This document shows, piece by piece, positions 1 through 6,618 of a DNA stretch of 11,663 bases. The notes under the pieces are model-generated. The model saw only the letters and a list, made by a program, of their open reading frames with translations, was not told where the DNA came from and ran no database searches. The position numbers and the translations under genes are program-made. Source of the stretch: Euperipatoides rowelli. Lineage: Eukaryota; Onychophora; Udeonychophora; Euonychophora; Peripatopsidae. Each line of letters opens with the position of its first letter. The first letter of the stretch is position 1. Location: the NCBI GenBank assembly GCA_003024985.2, contig PXIH01S0010813.1; one strand, 5' to 3'.

Positions 1-715
1 AAATTTAGCATGTGGGTAGGTTCCATAGTGTAGATAATAAAAAAGATCTTTTGATTTTCTTGGGGTAGGATGACCATAAAGTGTTTAGCATACTTCCCAA
101 TATGGCACAAAATTTAAATTTGGCATGTGGGTAGATCCAATATTGTAGACAACGAAAAGGGATTTTTTGATTTTTTTCTGGGGTGGGGTGGTGGTTGAGG
201 AAATGCCTTGAAGTGTTTAGCATACTTCCCAACATGGCACAAACTTGGAATTTGGCATGTGGGTAGGTTCCATAGTGTAGATAATGAAAATAGACTTTTG
301 GATTTTTGTGGGTGGGGAGGTGGAATGACCCTAAAGTATTTAGCATACTTCTCAACATCACACAAAACTGAAATTTAGCATGTGGGTGCATTGCATAGTG
401 TAGACAATGAAATAGGCTTTTTGATTTTTGGGGGTGGGGTGGTGGTGTGGAATGACCTTGATGTAGAATACTTACCAACATTGCACAAACTTGAAATTTG
501 GTATGTGGGTAAATTGCATAGTGTAGACAATGAAATAGGCTTTTTGATTTTTGGGGGTGGGGTGGTGGTGTGGAATGACCTTGATGTAGAATACTTACCA
601 ACATTGCACAAACTTGAAATTTGGTATGTGGGTAAATTGCATAGTGTAAACAAGAAAAATAGACTTTTGAACTTTTTGGGGAGAGGGGGGGGGGGGACCA
701 CGTGCATCATTGGGT
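1..715. repeat. Tandem satellite/minisatellite array, 123-bp monomer, about 5.8 copies, open at the left window edge
   Basis: Units begin at AAATTTRGCATGTGGG-like starts at 1, 116, 248, 371, 494 and 617, giving lengths of 115, 132, 123, 123, 123 and a partial 99 bp. Each unit contains, in order, a CATAGTGTAGA segment, a T-rich segment, a G-rich block (GGGGGTGGGGTGGTGGTG type), GGAATGACC, and a segment ending in CACAAACTT. Units 4 and 5 are almost identical (388-493 matches 511-616), while units 1-3 have diverged and carry indels. This pattern suggests recent local duplication or conversion at the right side. The last unit ends in a run of 12 G (685-696). The array probably continues leftwards outside the window. 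Because 123 is a multiple of 3, open frames with 41-residue periodicity run through it; these are by-products, not genes. Confidence 0.95.
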
Positions 716-726
716 ACTTTAGCTAG

Positions 727-750
727 TATATACAGTTTATACTGTATATA
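727..750. repeat. Perfect short inverted repeat next to the satellite edge
   Basis: Two 10-bp arms, TATATACAGT (727-736) and ACTGTATATA (741-750), are separated by the 4-base loop TTAT. The palindrome begins about a dozen bases after the last recognisable satellite unit. No element with matching ends or target duplication was found. It may be a cruciform-prone junction or chance in A+T-rich DNA. Confidence 0.6.
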
Positions 751-1549
751 CAAATTTGCACAGATCTGGACCAAATTTGGCATAGTTCTTCTCTGGGATC
801 CAGTGCAAGATATAGGCTACCATTAAACCTGGACACACCATTGTTGTGCAATCGGAGATAGTTTTTTCCTATTGTGGTTAATGCAGGATTTTTTTCATTT
901 AGATTTTCTAAGAACCCATGGTAATCCTGTGTACTTGAACTAATATAAAATAAAAACAACAAAACATATCAGTAAATTATTATTTTTTATTTATATGCTT
1001 TGTTATATAAAGTATATTTACTCTGCACAATTATTTTGTTGCCAGATATTTAAATACATTATTTTATTCAAAATCTTGTGATAATATAATCTACATATTT
1101 TAAAATGTTACTGAATTATTTACATTTTTACAACTTGAAGTATTATTAAAATAAAAGAGAAATATTTCAGTATCAACTTGTAAGAAAATAAAATGATTTT
1201 TAATGAATAACAGTTTAATAATTATTTTGTGCTCATGAAATAATGAAAATTTGTAATAGAAACTTACAAAGAAGGAAAAAAAAAACTTATTTTAATATAA
1301 AACACTTCAAAATAGACCACATAATTTCATAAGATTACAAAGATATTTTTAAAACATTAGGATAAATATTAAATGTGATATCAAAAGTGCTGAATACCTC
1401 AACATTACCATCATCTGGGCTACTGTTTTGAATGGTATTTGATACCTGCTAATTGCACATTATGTTTCGATTATTTGTAAATTGACATATTGAATTTTTG
1501 AAACTTCCTTTAATTACATTATTTACAAGTAAATAATTATTACATTCTT
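751..1549. other. A+T-rich stretch without a recognised gene
   Basis: The first 200 bases are less A+T-rich and contain ACCAAATTTGGCATAGTTC and GGGATCC. A 79-codon open frame on the minus strand (723-962) crosses this part, but it runs into the palindrome and the satellite edge and resembles nothing I know. From about 950 onward the sequence is simple A/T-rich DNA with scattered stops in all frames. I see no RNA gene or mobile-element end here. Confidence 0.6.
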
Positions 1550-1855
1550 CTTTTTTTCAACACTCTCTTTCATCTTCATCTGTATCTTCATATTATTAGG
1601 ATTCTAGTTTTTGCTTTTCTCAACAATGGCTAATCAAACTTCTGACCTTCCATTTTTTACAGCCTAAGTCTCTTGTTCCACTGCAGCTCACTATTTAACC
1701 AGCTTTTTTTTTTGCATACAGAGGATATCTATAGAGTATTTAGGCCCAGACAAACTCCCATAGAGGTTCTGGCCCCAGGGATTATACCAGGTTCTAGGAG
1801 TGCTCGATTAACTTTCTTGTTGCCACATGATTACCGTGCCTTGATGGCATATTGA
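1550..1855 (-). mobile_element. Degraded tRNA-derived SINE, copy 1, minus orientation
   Basis: Read on the minus strand, the segment has a B-box-like GGTATAATCCC (plus positions 1778-1788, 9 of 11 to GGTTCRANNCC). The conserved flank around GGATTATACCAGGTTCTAGGAG matches GGATCAAACCAGGTCCCTGGAG of the copy at 4353-4507. Further downstream in the SINE the two copies keep matching: GCATACAGAGGATATC...GAGTATTTAGGCC against GTATACAGATGAAACC...GAGTACCTAGGCC, then CTAAGTCTCTTG against CTAAATCTCTGG. The T-rich end near 1550 and TCTCTTTCATCTTC resemble the tail of the SINE at 5874-6260. No clear A box and no target duplication are visible, so both ends are approximate. Conclusion by internal comparison: same SINE family, old copy. 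Confidence 0.6.
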
Positions 1856-2435
1856 ATTCTATTATAACTTATACATGTGGGGTAGTTATTCTTAACATTG
1901 TTGAGTATGAAGAGCAATTCATCAAACATAACATGATATAATACAATTTCCAAGATGGCAATGTTGGAGAATTCTGCAGTTTCAAGGTATCCAAGCTAAT
2001 GATGTTGACCTATTCTGTATTTTCTCTGAATTATAAAATTGTAAATTATTTAAAAACTAGTCAATTAGATTTCTTTTAAAAAATAAAGTATTGGTAAGAT
2101 AAAATAGATATAATTAAAAAAAAAAAAAAATAAACAGAAAAATTGCTATTGTTTTGTTTTTTTTTAAAAAAAAGTAAATGTATTTCATGTTTGGTGAAAT
2201 CAAAGTAATAATGCAGTACAATTTATTACAAACACCATTAACAGATTTTTAAAATTTGCTACAATATTTTAGGGAAGAAAACAACAACAACAAAAAAAAA
2301 AATAACACTATTTTTTTTAAAGCATATTATCAATGGTATTTTCAACTTTGTCAATTTAGATTTTTTTTTTAAAAAAAGTAAATTTTCTGAAGAAACTGCA
2401 TAAATTAGTTACAATAATATATATCCATTGTGTTA
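1856..2435. other. A+T-rich spacer with homopolymer runs and a thrice-repeated T-to-A switch motif
   Basis: No gene is seen. Three spots share a T-run followed by an A-run and then GTAAA or AAGTA: 2060-2090 (GTCAATTAGATTTCTTTTAA...), 2145-2180, and 2350-2382 (GTCAATTTAGA then ten T and seven A). The first and third also share the GTCAATT(T)AGATT lead, so they may be copies of one short element. Runs of A and T of 8-16 bases dominate the rest. Confidence 0.45.
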
Positions 2436-2517
2436 CAATCTTAATTCATACCACATACTCATCGGATCTAGATTAACCTTTCGTTATCTTCTTAGAATTG
2501 AAGTTTTTGTTTCTTCT
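2436..2517 (-). mobile_element. SINE copy 2, 3'-side fragment, cut off by the Merlin element
   Basis: The stretch TTATCTTC...TTAGAATTGAAGTTTTTG ending in CTTCTCA matches TGTATCTTCA...TTAGGATTCTAGTTTTTG ending in TTTTCTCA of SINE copy 1 (about 1581-1622). The block TTACAATCTTAATTCATACC near 2434 resembles TTACAACCTTCTATCACG in the SINE at 5874. The match stops where the Merlin inverted repeat starts, and the continuation of the SINE is found on the other side of Merlin (4353-4507). The outer boundary is approximate; no target duplication was found. Confidence 0.5.
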
Positions 2518-2541
2518 CAGATTCCGTTAGCTGCCCACCAC
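2518..2541 (+). repeat. Left terminal inverted repeat of Merlin element
   Basis: These 24 bases, beginning CAGATTCCGTTAGCTGCCC, are the exact reverse complement of 4329-4352. Inward of the repeat both ends become T-rich (left) and A-rich (right) with imperfect pairing. This is the expected transposase binding and cleavage site. Confidence 0.95.
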
Positions 2542-2684
2542 ATTTTTTTAATTTTATTTTTTTACTTTGTCTTGATTTATTTAGGTTATTAAAATTTATT
2601 TAAAGAATTTGTATATATTAAACATTATTTAAGTTCTTGATGGACTATGTTTTACTTATTCATTTTCACGTTTATCTCTAAACG

Positions 2685-3581
2685 ATGTCTTTCATTATTC
2701 CTTCTAATTTATGCGAACTGTATCAATTGATGGGTTGTAAAAGAGCAGTTATTATTGTATTTCAAAATGCTAATATTTTATTGAAAAATAAAAAGTGTAC
2801 TTTAGGACATGATATATTACGTATTACCGATGGTCGGGAAAGATGGCGTTGTAGTAAGCAAAGTTGCCGTGAAGATATTGCTCTCCATGCAGGATCATGG
2901 TTGGAAAACACTCGATTGCCTTTTGCCAAAGTTTTACTTTTTATTTATGCTTGGAGTTATGAATATACTACTGTTAAATTTTGTGAGCAAGAAATTGGTT
3001 TAAATCACAATACAACAGTGGATTGGAATAATTATTTGCGAGAGGTTTGTGCTGCTAAAATTTTGGCTTCTCCATCGGTTATTGGCGGACCGGGGTTGAC
3101 GATCGAAATAGACAAATCTTTGTTTGCAAAATGGAAATTTAATGTTGGACGTCTTATTCCTCAGCAATGGGTATTTGGAGGCATTTGAAGAGAATCAAAA
3201 CAAATGTTTCTTTTTACTGTTGACAATCGATCTTCTGAGCAGCTTTTACCTATTATTGTCAATCACGTCGCTCCTGGTTCACTCATTATTTCTGATCAAT
3301 GGCCTGCTTATAATGGTATCCGGAATTGGAATGAAAAGTACGATCATTTGACTGTAAATCATAGTAAGAATTTCATTGATCCTTTATCTGGTGCTCATAC
3401 TAACACTGTTGAATGTATGTGGGGCATAGCAAAGGCATCTTTTCGCAAATGTTTTGGTACTTCATCACGTTTAATGGACAGTTATTTATGTGAATTCATG
3501 TGGAGGAAAAAATTACTGATTAGCGCAAATATTTTTCAAGTTATTTTAAATGATATTGGAAACTATTGGCCACCTGTTTAA
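2685..3581 (+). pseudogene. Merlin transposase (ISXO2-like DDE domain), full length but with one in-frame TGA
   Basis: The frame has 298 sense positions, close to full length for the family, and is open except for TGA at 3186-3188 (codon 168). The ATG at 2685 is the first after an in-frame TAA at 2679, and a TATATA lies about 70 bp upstream. The N-terminal part has a zinc-ribbon-like cysteine set (C38, C56 in WRC, C61) and an SWxExxxLPF segment as in IS1595/IS1016 proteins. The catalytic domain begins at IGGPGLTIEID; D143 (EID), D204 (SDQWPAYNG) and E243 (HTNTVE) fit the DDE triad. Family landmarks QQWVFGG, VNHSKNF, DSYLCEFMWR and a C-terminal NYWPP are present. A protein ending at the TGA would lack the second Asp and the Glu, so it should be inactive unless read through. 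The frame resumes at once in register on the other side, so a single point change is the simplest explanation. Confidence 0.93.
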
Positions 3582-3642
3582 AGTTTAATGACTTTTGTGA
3601 TTTAAGGTTGAATTCATTTTCCCTTGCATTGTACTAGAATTT

Positions 3643-3648
3643 AATAAA
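3643..3648 (+). promoter_or_regulatory. Probable polyadenylation signal of the Merlin transposase transcript
   Basis: AATAAA lies about 60 bases after the transposase stop codon and is followed some 25 bases later by the GT/T-rich AAGTGTCTTTTTTCTTCC. Position and downstream element fit a 3'-end signal, but AATAAA is common in such A+T-rich DNA. Confidence 0.4.
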
Positions 3649-4247
3649 AATATATTTGCATTTCATCCAAAAGTGTCTTTTTTCTTCCAATATGTAAGGG
3701 TTGGATATTTTTTTTTTCTATATGTAGTAGGAGTTAGGTTCTGTGTAGTGTAAAAAGTTAGATATGTATAAGTATAAAAACAAATAAAAAAAAATCGCTA
3801 AAGAATCAAAATATTTATTTTTCGTTTATATTGCCATTACATTATCACATCTCGTTGCTAGGATTCGATGAATGAGACTATTTCGGTTTTACCCTGTGAT
3901 TTAATTTTAAGTTTTAATTCTTTATAAAAAATTCTTAAATTAATATTATTATACTTTATTATTTTTGAAAATTATAAAATGATCAATATTTATTTTAGTA
4001 AATTGCGTACTTATATATATTTAATTACCATTGATATGGTTAATTTTGATTTTTATGAATAATTCAATATTAAGGTTATAAATCTCGATGTTTTATTTCA
4101 TTGATAAAGTTGCAGTTTATACGGTAGCTGCTACATTGTTTTTAGGGAAAAAATAAATATTTTGTGATTTTACAGAAGATTGATATTTTTTCGATTCTCA
4201 CTGCATATTTGTGGAGGGATATTACATATGGTGAATAAATTACATCA

Positions 4248-4288
4248 GATCGTGTGCTAAAAGGCATATTGTCTTTTAGTATGCGATC
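4248..4288. repeat. Long subterminal hairpin inside Merlin
   Basis: Arms 4248-4263 (GATCGTGTGCTAAAAG) and 4273-4288 (CTTTTAGTATGCGATC) pair over 16 positions, with 13 Watson-Crick pairs and three positions that would be G-U in RNA. The loop is 9 bases (GCATATTGT). It lies about 40 bases inside the right inverted repeat and has no counterpart at the left end. Confidence 0.6.
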
Positions 4289-4328
4289 GGTAATTTGTTC
4301 ACTAGATTTAATATTCTTCCGCAAAATA

Positions 4329-4352
4329 GTGGTGGGCAGCTAACGGAATCTG
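4329..4352 (-). repeat. Right terminal inverted repeat of Merlin element
   Basis: Exact reverse complement of 2518-2541 over 24 bases, containing GGTGGGCAGCTAACGGAATC. The SINE continuation begins directly after it. Confidence 0.95.
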
Positions 4353-4507
4353 ACCCCCACCTCCAGTCTTTATTTTTGTGGTCTAAATCTCTGGTTGTTC
4401 AGCATTGAAATAGCCTTTCTGTATACAGATGAAACCGACAGAGTACCTAGGCCAAGGAAAAAAATGGAGAGGTATTCCACCCAGGGGATCAAACCAGGTC
4501 CCTGGAG
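4353..4507 (-). mobile_element. SINE copy 2, 5'-side fragment, separated from its other half by Merlin
   Basis: On the minus strand there is a B-box-like GGTTTGATCCC (plus 4485-4495, 10 of 11 to GGTTCRANNCC), within CCAGGGACCTGGTTTGATCCC. The SINE at 5874-6260 has the closely similar CCAGGGACAGGTTTGATCC. Colinear matches to SINE copy 1 extend from the B box through GTATACAG and CTAAATCTCTGG to the Merlin boundary. No A box is visible beyond 4507, so the tRNA-like head is truncated or eroded. The missing 3' side lies at 2436-2517. Confidence 0.6.
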
Positions 4508-4829
4508 TATTATGTACAATCATAAAATTTTCTTATTTCATTGATGTTAAAATCTAAGTTTTACAAAATGTTAGAGAAGGCCATATATGTCACTTATTAC
4601 ACCATCTTAAATAGAACTCAAAGCAAATTTTGTTGCAGACTTCCAGTAAGATAGTGACGGTGAGTGCAGCCGATTCATCTTCCCAGAGTAGAAATTTGTC
4701 ATTATGGCATATTAATTGTTTATGAGACCTACATAAATATGAAGAATACGTAATCCTAGTAATTATACTACAAAACATAGAAATTTACTTATATCACTTA
4801 AAATAGTGAACAGAAACCTAAGACCAATG
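4508..4829. other. Unique A+T-rich spacer
   Basis: No repeat, RNA gene or convincing coding sequence is seen. A 62-codon minus-strand open frame (4590-4778) has no recognisable motif. Confidence 0.6.
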
Positions 4830-4837
4830 TACTAGGA
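4830..4837. repeat. Target-site duplication, left copy, of the hAT MITE
   Basis: TACTAGGA immediately precedes the left inverted repeat and is repeated exactly at 5227-5234. Eight-base duplications are typical of hAT elements. Confidence 0.93.
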
Positions 4838-5226
4838 CAGGGATGGCAAATAGGCGGCACGTGTGCCAAAGATGGCACTTTAGGGATTTGTGTCGGCACG
4901 CCAGATTTTTTAAACTTTAAAAATCTCCACAGCCAAAAAAAAAAAAAAAAAGGTTATCAAATCAGTCAAAAAGGAAACAAAATGTCCATACACATAAAAA
5001 AGCTTTATCAAATCTGTCAAGGAAACAAAACGTCCATACACATAAAAAAAGCTCATCAAATCTGTCAAAAAGGAAACAAAACGTCAATACACACAAAAAA
5101 AAAAGCTTATCAAAAAATATACTACACAGATACCCACAAAAATAACAAACTTTCGGCACTTTGGCCCAAATTACATTAACCTTTGTTTAATTTTGGCACT
5201 CAGGCAAATTCTATTTGCCATCCCTG
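4838..5226. mobile_element. Non-autonomous hAT-type MITE, 389 bp
   Basis: The ends CAGGGATGGCAAATAG (4838-4853) and CTATTTGCCATCCCTG (5211-5226) are perfect 16-bp inverted repeats. They fit the CAGNGNTGGCAAA style of hAT ends and are flanked by the exact 8-bp duplication TACTAGGA. A looser inverted similarity continues inward around GTGCCAAA. No transposase fragment is present, so movement would depend on an autonomous hAT elsewhere. The interior holds a run of 17 A (4935-4951) and a ~50-bp tandem repeat. The perfect ends and duplication suggest a fairly recent insertion compared with the SINEs nearby. Confidence 0.93.
4951..5119. repeat. ~50-bp minisatellite inside the MITE, about 3.3 units
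   Basis: Units start at 4951, 5001, 5050 and 5104 (last partial). Each reads roughly AGCTTATCAAATCTGTCAA, then AAGGAAACAAAACGTC, then an ATACACATAAAAAA end. Lengths are 50, 49 and about 54 bp, differing mainly in the A-run and in one AAA deletion in unit 2. Open frames on both strands here are periodic by-products. Confidence 0.9.
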
Positions 5227-5234
5227 TACTAGGA
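5227..5234. repeat. Target-site duplication, right copy, of the hAT MITE
   Basis: TACTAGGA directly follows the right inverted repeat and is identical to 4830-4837. Confidence 0.93.
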
Positions 5235-5857
5235 TAACCAATTTTTAATATTTTTATTATTTTAATATTTCCTTAATCTTATAATTCCATAACTTTTTAT
5301 TGAAAAATTCTATTTAACTACTGACAGGATGAAAATAACCCCAATTTCTCAGTCATTCATAAAGAAAGACATTGGAATATTGGGGTCAGACAGCACGAGC
5401 CTTGAACTCACCTCGTGCCGACACCAAGGAACACAAAGTGGCCAACCAATTTTTATTCATGCTTTTTCACGAAAGCTTAGATACAACCATCAAAATAAAT
5501 GGGATTATGAAAAGCATTGCTGCAATGATTGTGCTAGAAAAGGTGCTTAGAATGTATTAACCCAGGAATATGAGGTACCTGGGTATAGACTTTCGAGACA
5601 AGGGTACCAGACTGTGGATAGAAGAAAATTTCTTCACAATGAAATATCTTCAAATAGTGCCAGCATATTGGAGAGCCTCTTCCACTAGGGTATAAATGAG
5701 GCTTCACTGGTTCCCATATTAGATAACTATGACAGTTTAAAAGCATAATTGTTTAAAGCATAAATGTTAATTATAGAAAATAATATGATGGTCAAAACTA
5801 ATGTATGTTAAAAAATCTGTTGGCTACACCATTACACAGGCACACTTTAGAGAAATA
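5235..5857 (+). other. Unidentified region, possibly decayed coding sequence belonging to LINE ORF1
   Basis: After about 90 A+T-rich bases, composition becomes more balanced (5323-5720). Two overlapping short open frames (5329-5550 and 5372-5560) are followed, beyond a stop, by a further open stretch with GIDFRDKGTRLWIEE-like text near 5577-5690. The LINE ORF1 zinc-knuckle remnant lies downstream behind the two SINEs, so this could be the upstream part of a broken ORF1. Total coding length would then be in the plausible range of about 300 codons. I do not recognise any domain here, and a decayed host exon is an equal alternative. A 7-bp stem GCACGAG/CTCGTGC (5393-5399, 5412-5418) is probably chance. 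Confidence 0.3.
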
Positions 5858-5873
5858 ATTATCACACATATTT
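5858..5873. repeat. SINE target-site copy 1 (older, 14 of 16)
   Basis: ATTATCACACATATTT matches ATTACCACACTTATTT at 6261-6276 and 6632-6647 with two differences. It lies at the 3' (A-tail) side of the first SINE. Confidence 0.7.
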
Positions 5874-6180
5874 TTTTAAAAAATATGTTTCACCCTAACA
5901 GCGGAAACTTCCGTTTATTTACAACCTTCTATCACGTATCACAATCGTCTCTCTTCATCTTCCAGGACAGCAATAATTAATATCCAATTAATGATTATTA
6001 TTATTGGACATCTTTCGCAGATGCCTATTCCCACTTTCTGCATTCCATTTTTAAGACCCAGGGTTCGGTAGGTGAATTTCTTTACACATGGCATTTGACA
6101 CTCATTTTGTGTGTAGAAAAACACCCATGACACCTTGGCCAGAAAAAACAGATATGTATTGAACCCCCCCCCCCCCCCCA

Positions 6181-6191
6181 AGGATCAAACC
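6181..6191 (-). promoter_or_regulatory. Pol III B-box-like site of SINE A
   Basis: Minus-strand GGTTTGATCCT agrees with GGTTCRANNCC at 9 of 11 positions and lies 43 bases downstream of the A-box-like site. Confidence 0.6.
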
Positions 6192-6234
6192 TGTCCCTGG
6201 GACTTCGTCTTGAGATGTGTCAGTCCTGTGTGCT

Positions 6235-6247
6235 CCTATCTGGACTA
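6235..6247 (-). promoter_or_regulatory. Pol III A-box-like site of SINE A
   Basis: Minus-strand TAGTCCAGATAGG fits the TRGYNNARNNNGG pattern. It lies about 13 bases from the 5' end of the SINE as set by the target duplication. Confidence 0.55.
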
Positions 6248-6260
6248 CCACACTGCAACA

Positions 6261-6276
6261 ATTACCACACTTATTT
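6261..6276. repeat. SINE target-site copy 2, shared junction between SINE A and SINE B
   Basis: ATTACCACACTTATTT is identical to 6632-6647 and nearly identical to 5858-5873. It borders the 5' end of SINE A on one side and the A-tail (plus-strand T-run) of SINE B on the other. Confidence 0.85.
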
Positions 6277-6549
6277 TTTTTTTTAATTATATTACTTCCG
6301 CCTAACGGCTAAGGAAACAACTATATATACAACTTTTTACAATATATACAAAGTATCTCAGTTACAATCTTCTGGACAGGATACAACAGTGATGATAAGC
6401 TTCGGGAATCCGTTTTCGTTCCAAAGTCAGCATAAATCCAAATTCTGTCCGTAAATTCTACAATTGATTTTTCTGTATTGAGGAAAAATCCCTGGTGCCG
6501 TACAACTACAAAAGAAAATTCCGTTGTCTCTCAGCACCAGGGCTGGCCA

Positions 6550-6560
6550 GGGATCGGTCC
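6550..6560 (-). promoter_or_regulatory. Pol III B-box-like site of SINE B
   Basis: Minus-strand GGACCGATCCC agrees with GGTTCRANNCC at 9 of 11 positions. Confidence 0.6.
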
Positions 6561-6607
6561 TACAACCCTCTTATATGCACTAGCTCCAGTTGAAGCAGTA
6601 ACTTAAA

Positions 6608-6618
6608 CCGCTGGACCA
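6608..6618 (-). promoter_or_regulatory. Pol III A box of SINE B
   Basis: Minus-strand TGGTCCAGCGG matches the A-box pattern TRGYNNARNNG at every position, 13 bases from the SINE 5' end. Confidence 0.75.

Larger units (their letters stand above)
3582..4328. other. Noncoding right part of Merlin
   Basis: No second gene is seen. A 60-codon open frame on the minus strand (4142-4324) resembles nothing and overlaps the hairpin at 4248-4288. The length of this noncoding segment is notable for an element whose only gene needs about 900 bp. Confidence 0.6.
2518..4352 (+). mobile_element. Merlin-superfamily (IS1016/IS1595-related) DNA transposon, nearly complete
   Basis: This is a cut-and-paste DNA transposon of about 1,835 bp. 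Perfect 24-bp inverted repeats bound it: 2518-2541 (CAGATTCCGTTAGCTG...ACCAC) and 4329-4352 (GTGGTGGGCAGC...GAATCTG). One transposase gene (2685-3581) lies between them, followed by about 750 bp of A+T-rich noncoding DNA. Merlin elements are known from diverse animals and normally make 8-9 bp target duplications. None is visible here (left flank GTTTCTTCT, right flank ACCCCCACC), so either the exact ends are slightly inside the 24-bp match or the flanks have been altered. Both flanks match adjacent parts of a SINE, which supports the insertion boundaries independently. Confidence 0.88.
5874..6260 (-). mobile_element. tRNA-derived SINE A, minus orientation
   Basis: On the minus strand the head carries an A-box-like TAGTCCAGATAGG and a B-box-like GGTTTGATCCT. 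The body follows, and the tail reads GTTTCCGCTGTTAGGGTGAA before an A-rich end. The body shares CCAGGGAC-GGTTTGATCC and the GTGTAGAAAAACACC/ACCTTGGCC region with SINE copy 2, so they appear to be one family. A run of 16 C (6164-6179) lies just beside the B box, where the relatives have only CCCC or CCC. Flanking target copies match 14 of 16. The 80-codon open frame at 5939-6181 on the minus strand is a by-product. Confidence 0.78.

Noticed and set aside
382-726. 114-codon plus-strand frame and a 199-codon minus-strand frame (5-604) across the array
   Set aside because: Their 41-residue periodicity simply reflects the 123-bp monomer; units with other lengths break the frames.
1673-1855. 60-codon plus-strand frame
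   Set aside because: It lies antisense within SINE copy 1 and has no family resemblance.
3186-3204. Frameshift or intron splitting the transposase
   Set aside because: Both halves are in the same frame (2685 and 3204 differ by a multiple of three) and no residues are missing, so a single in-frame stop explains it.
3124-3351. 75-codon plus-strand frame overlapping the transposase
   Set aside because: It is a shifted reading of the transposase; the catalytic motifs are in the other frame on both sides of the TGA.
2509-4361. 8-9 bp target duplication for Merlin
   Set aside because: Flanks GTTTCTTCT and ACCCCCACC do not match, nor do windows shifted a few bases inward.
4951-5119. CRISPR-like array
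   Set aside because: Units are contiguous with no unique spacers, and the context is a eukaryotic MITE.
4962-5179. Two 65-codon frames on opposite strands in the MITE
   Set aside because: Both are periodic translations of the ~50-bp minisatellite.
5393-5418. GCACGAG/CTCGTGC stem with GAGTTCAAGGCTC on the minus strand, as a possible tRNA-like head
   Set aside because: Only a B-box-like string is present; no A box at proper distance and no tail or target duplication.
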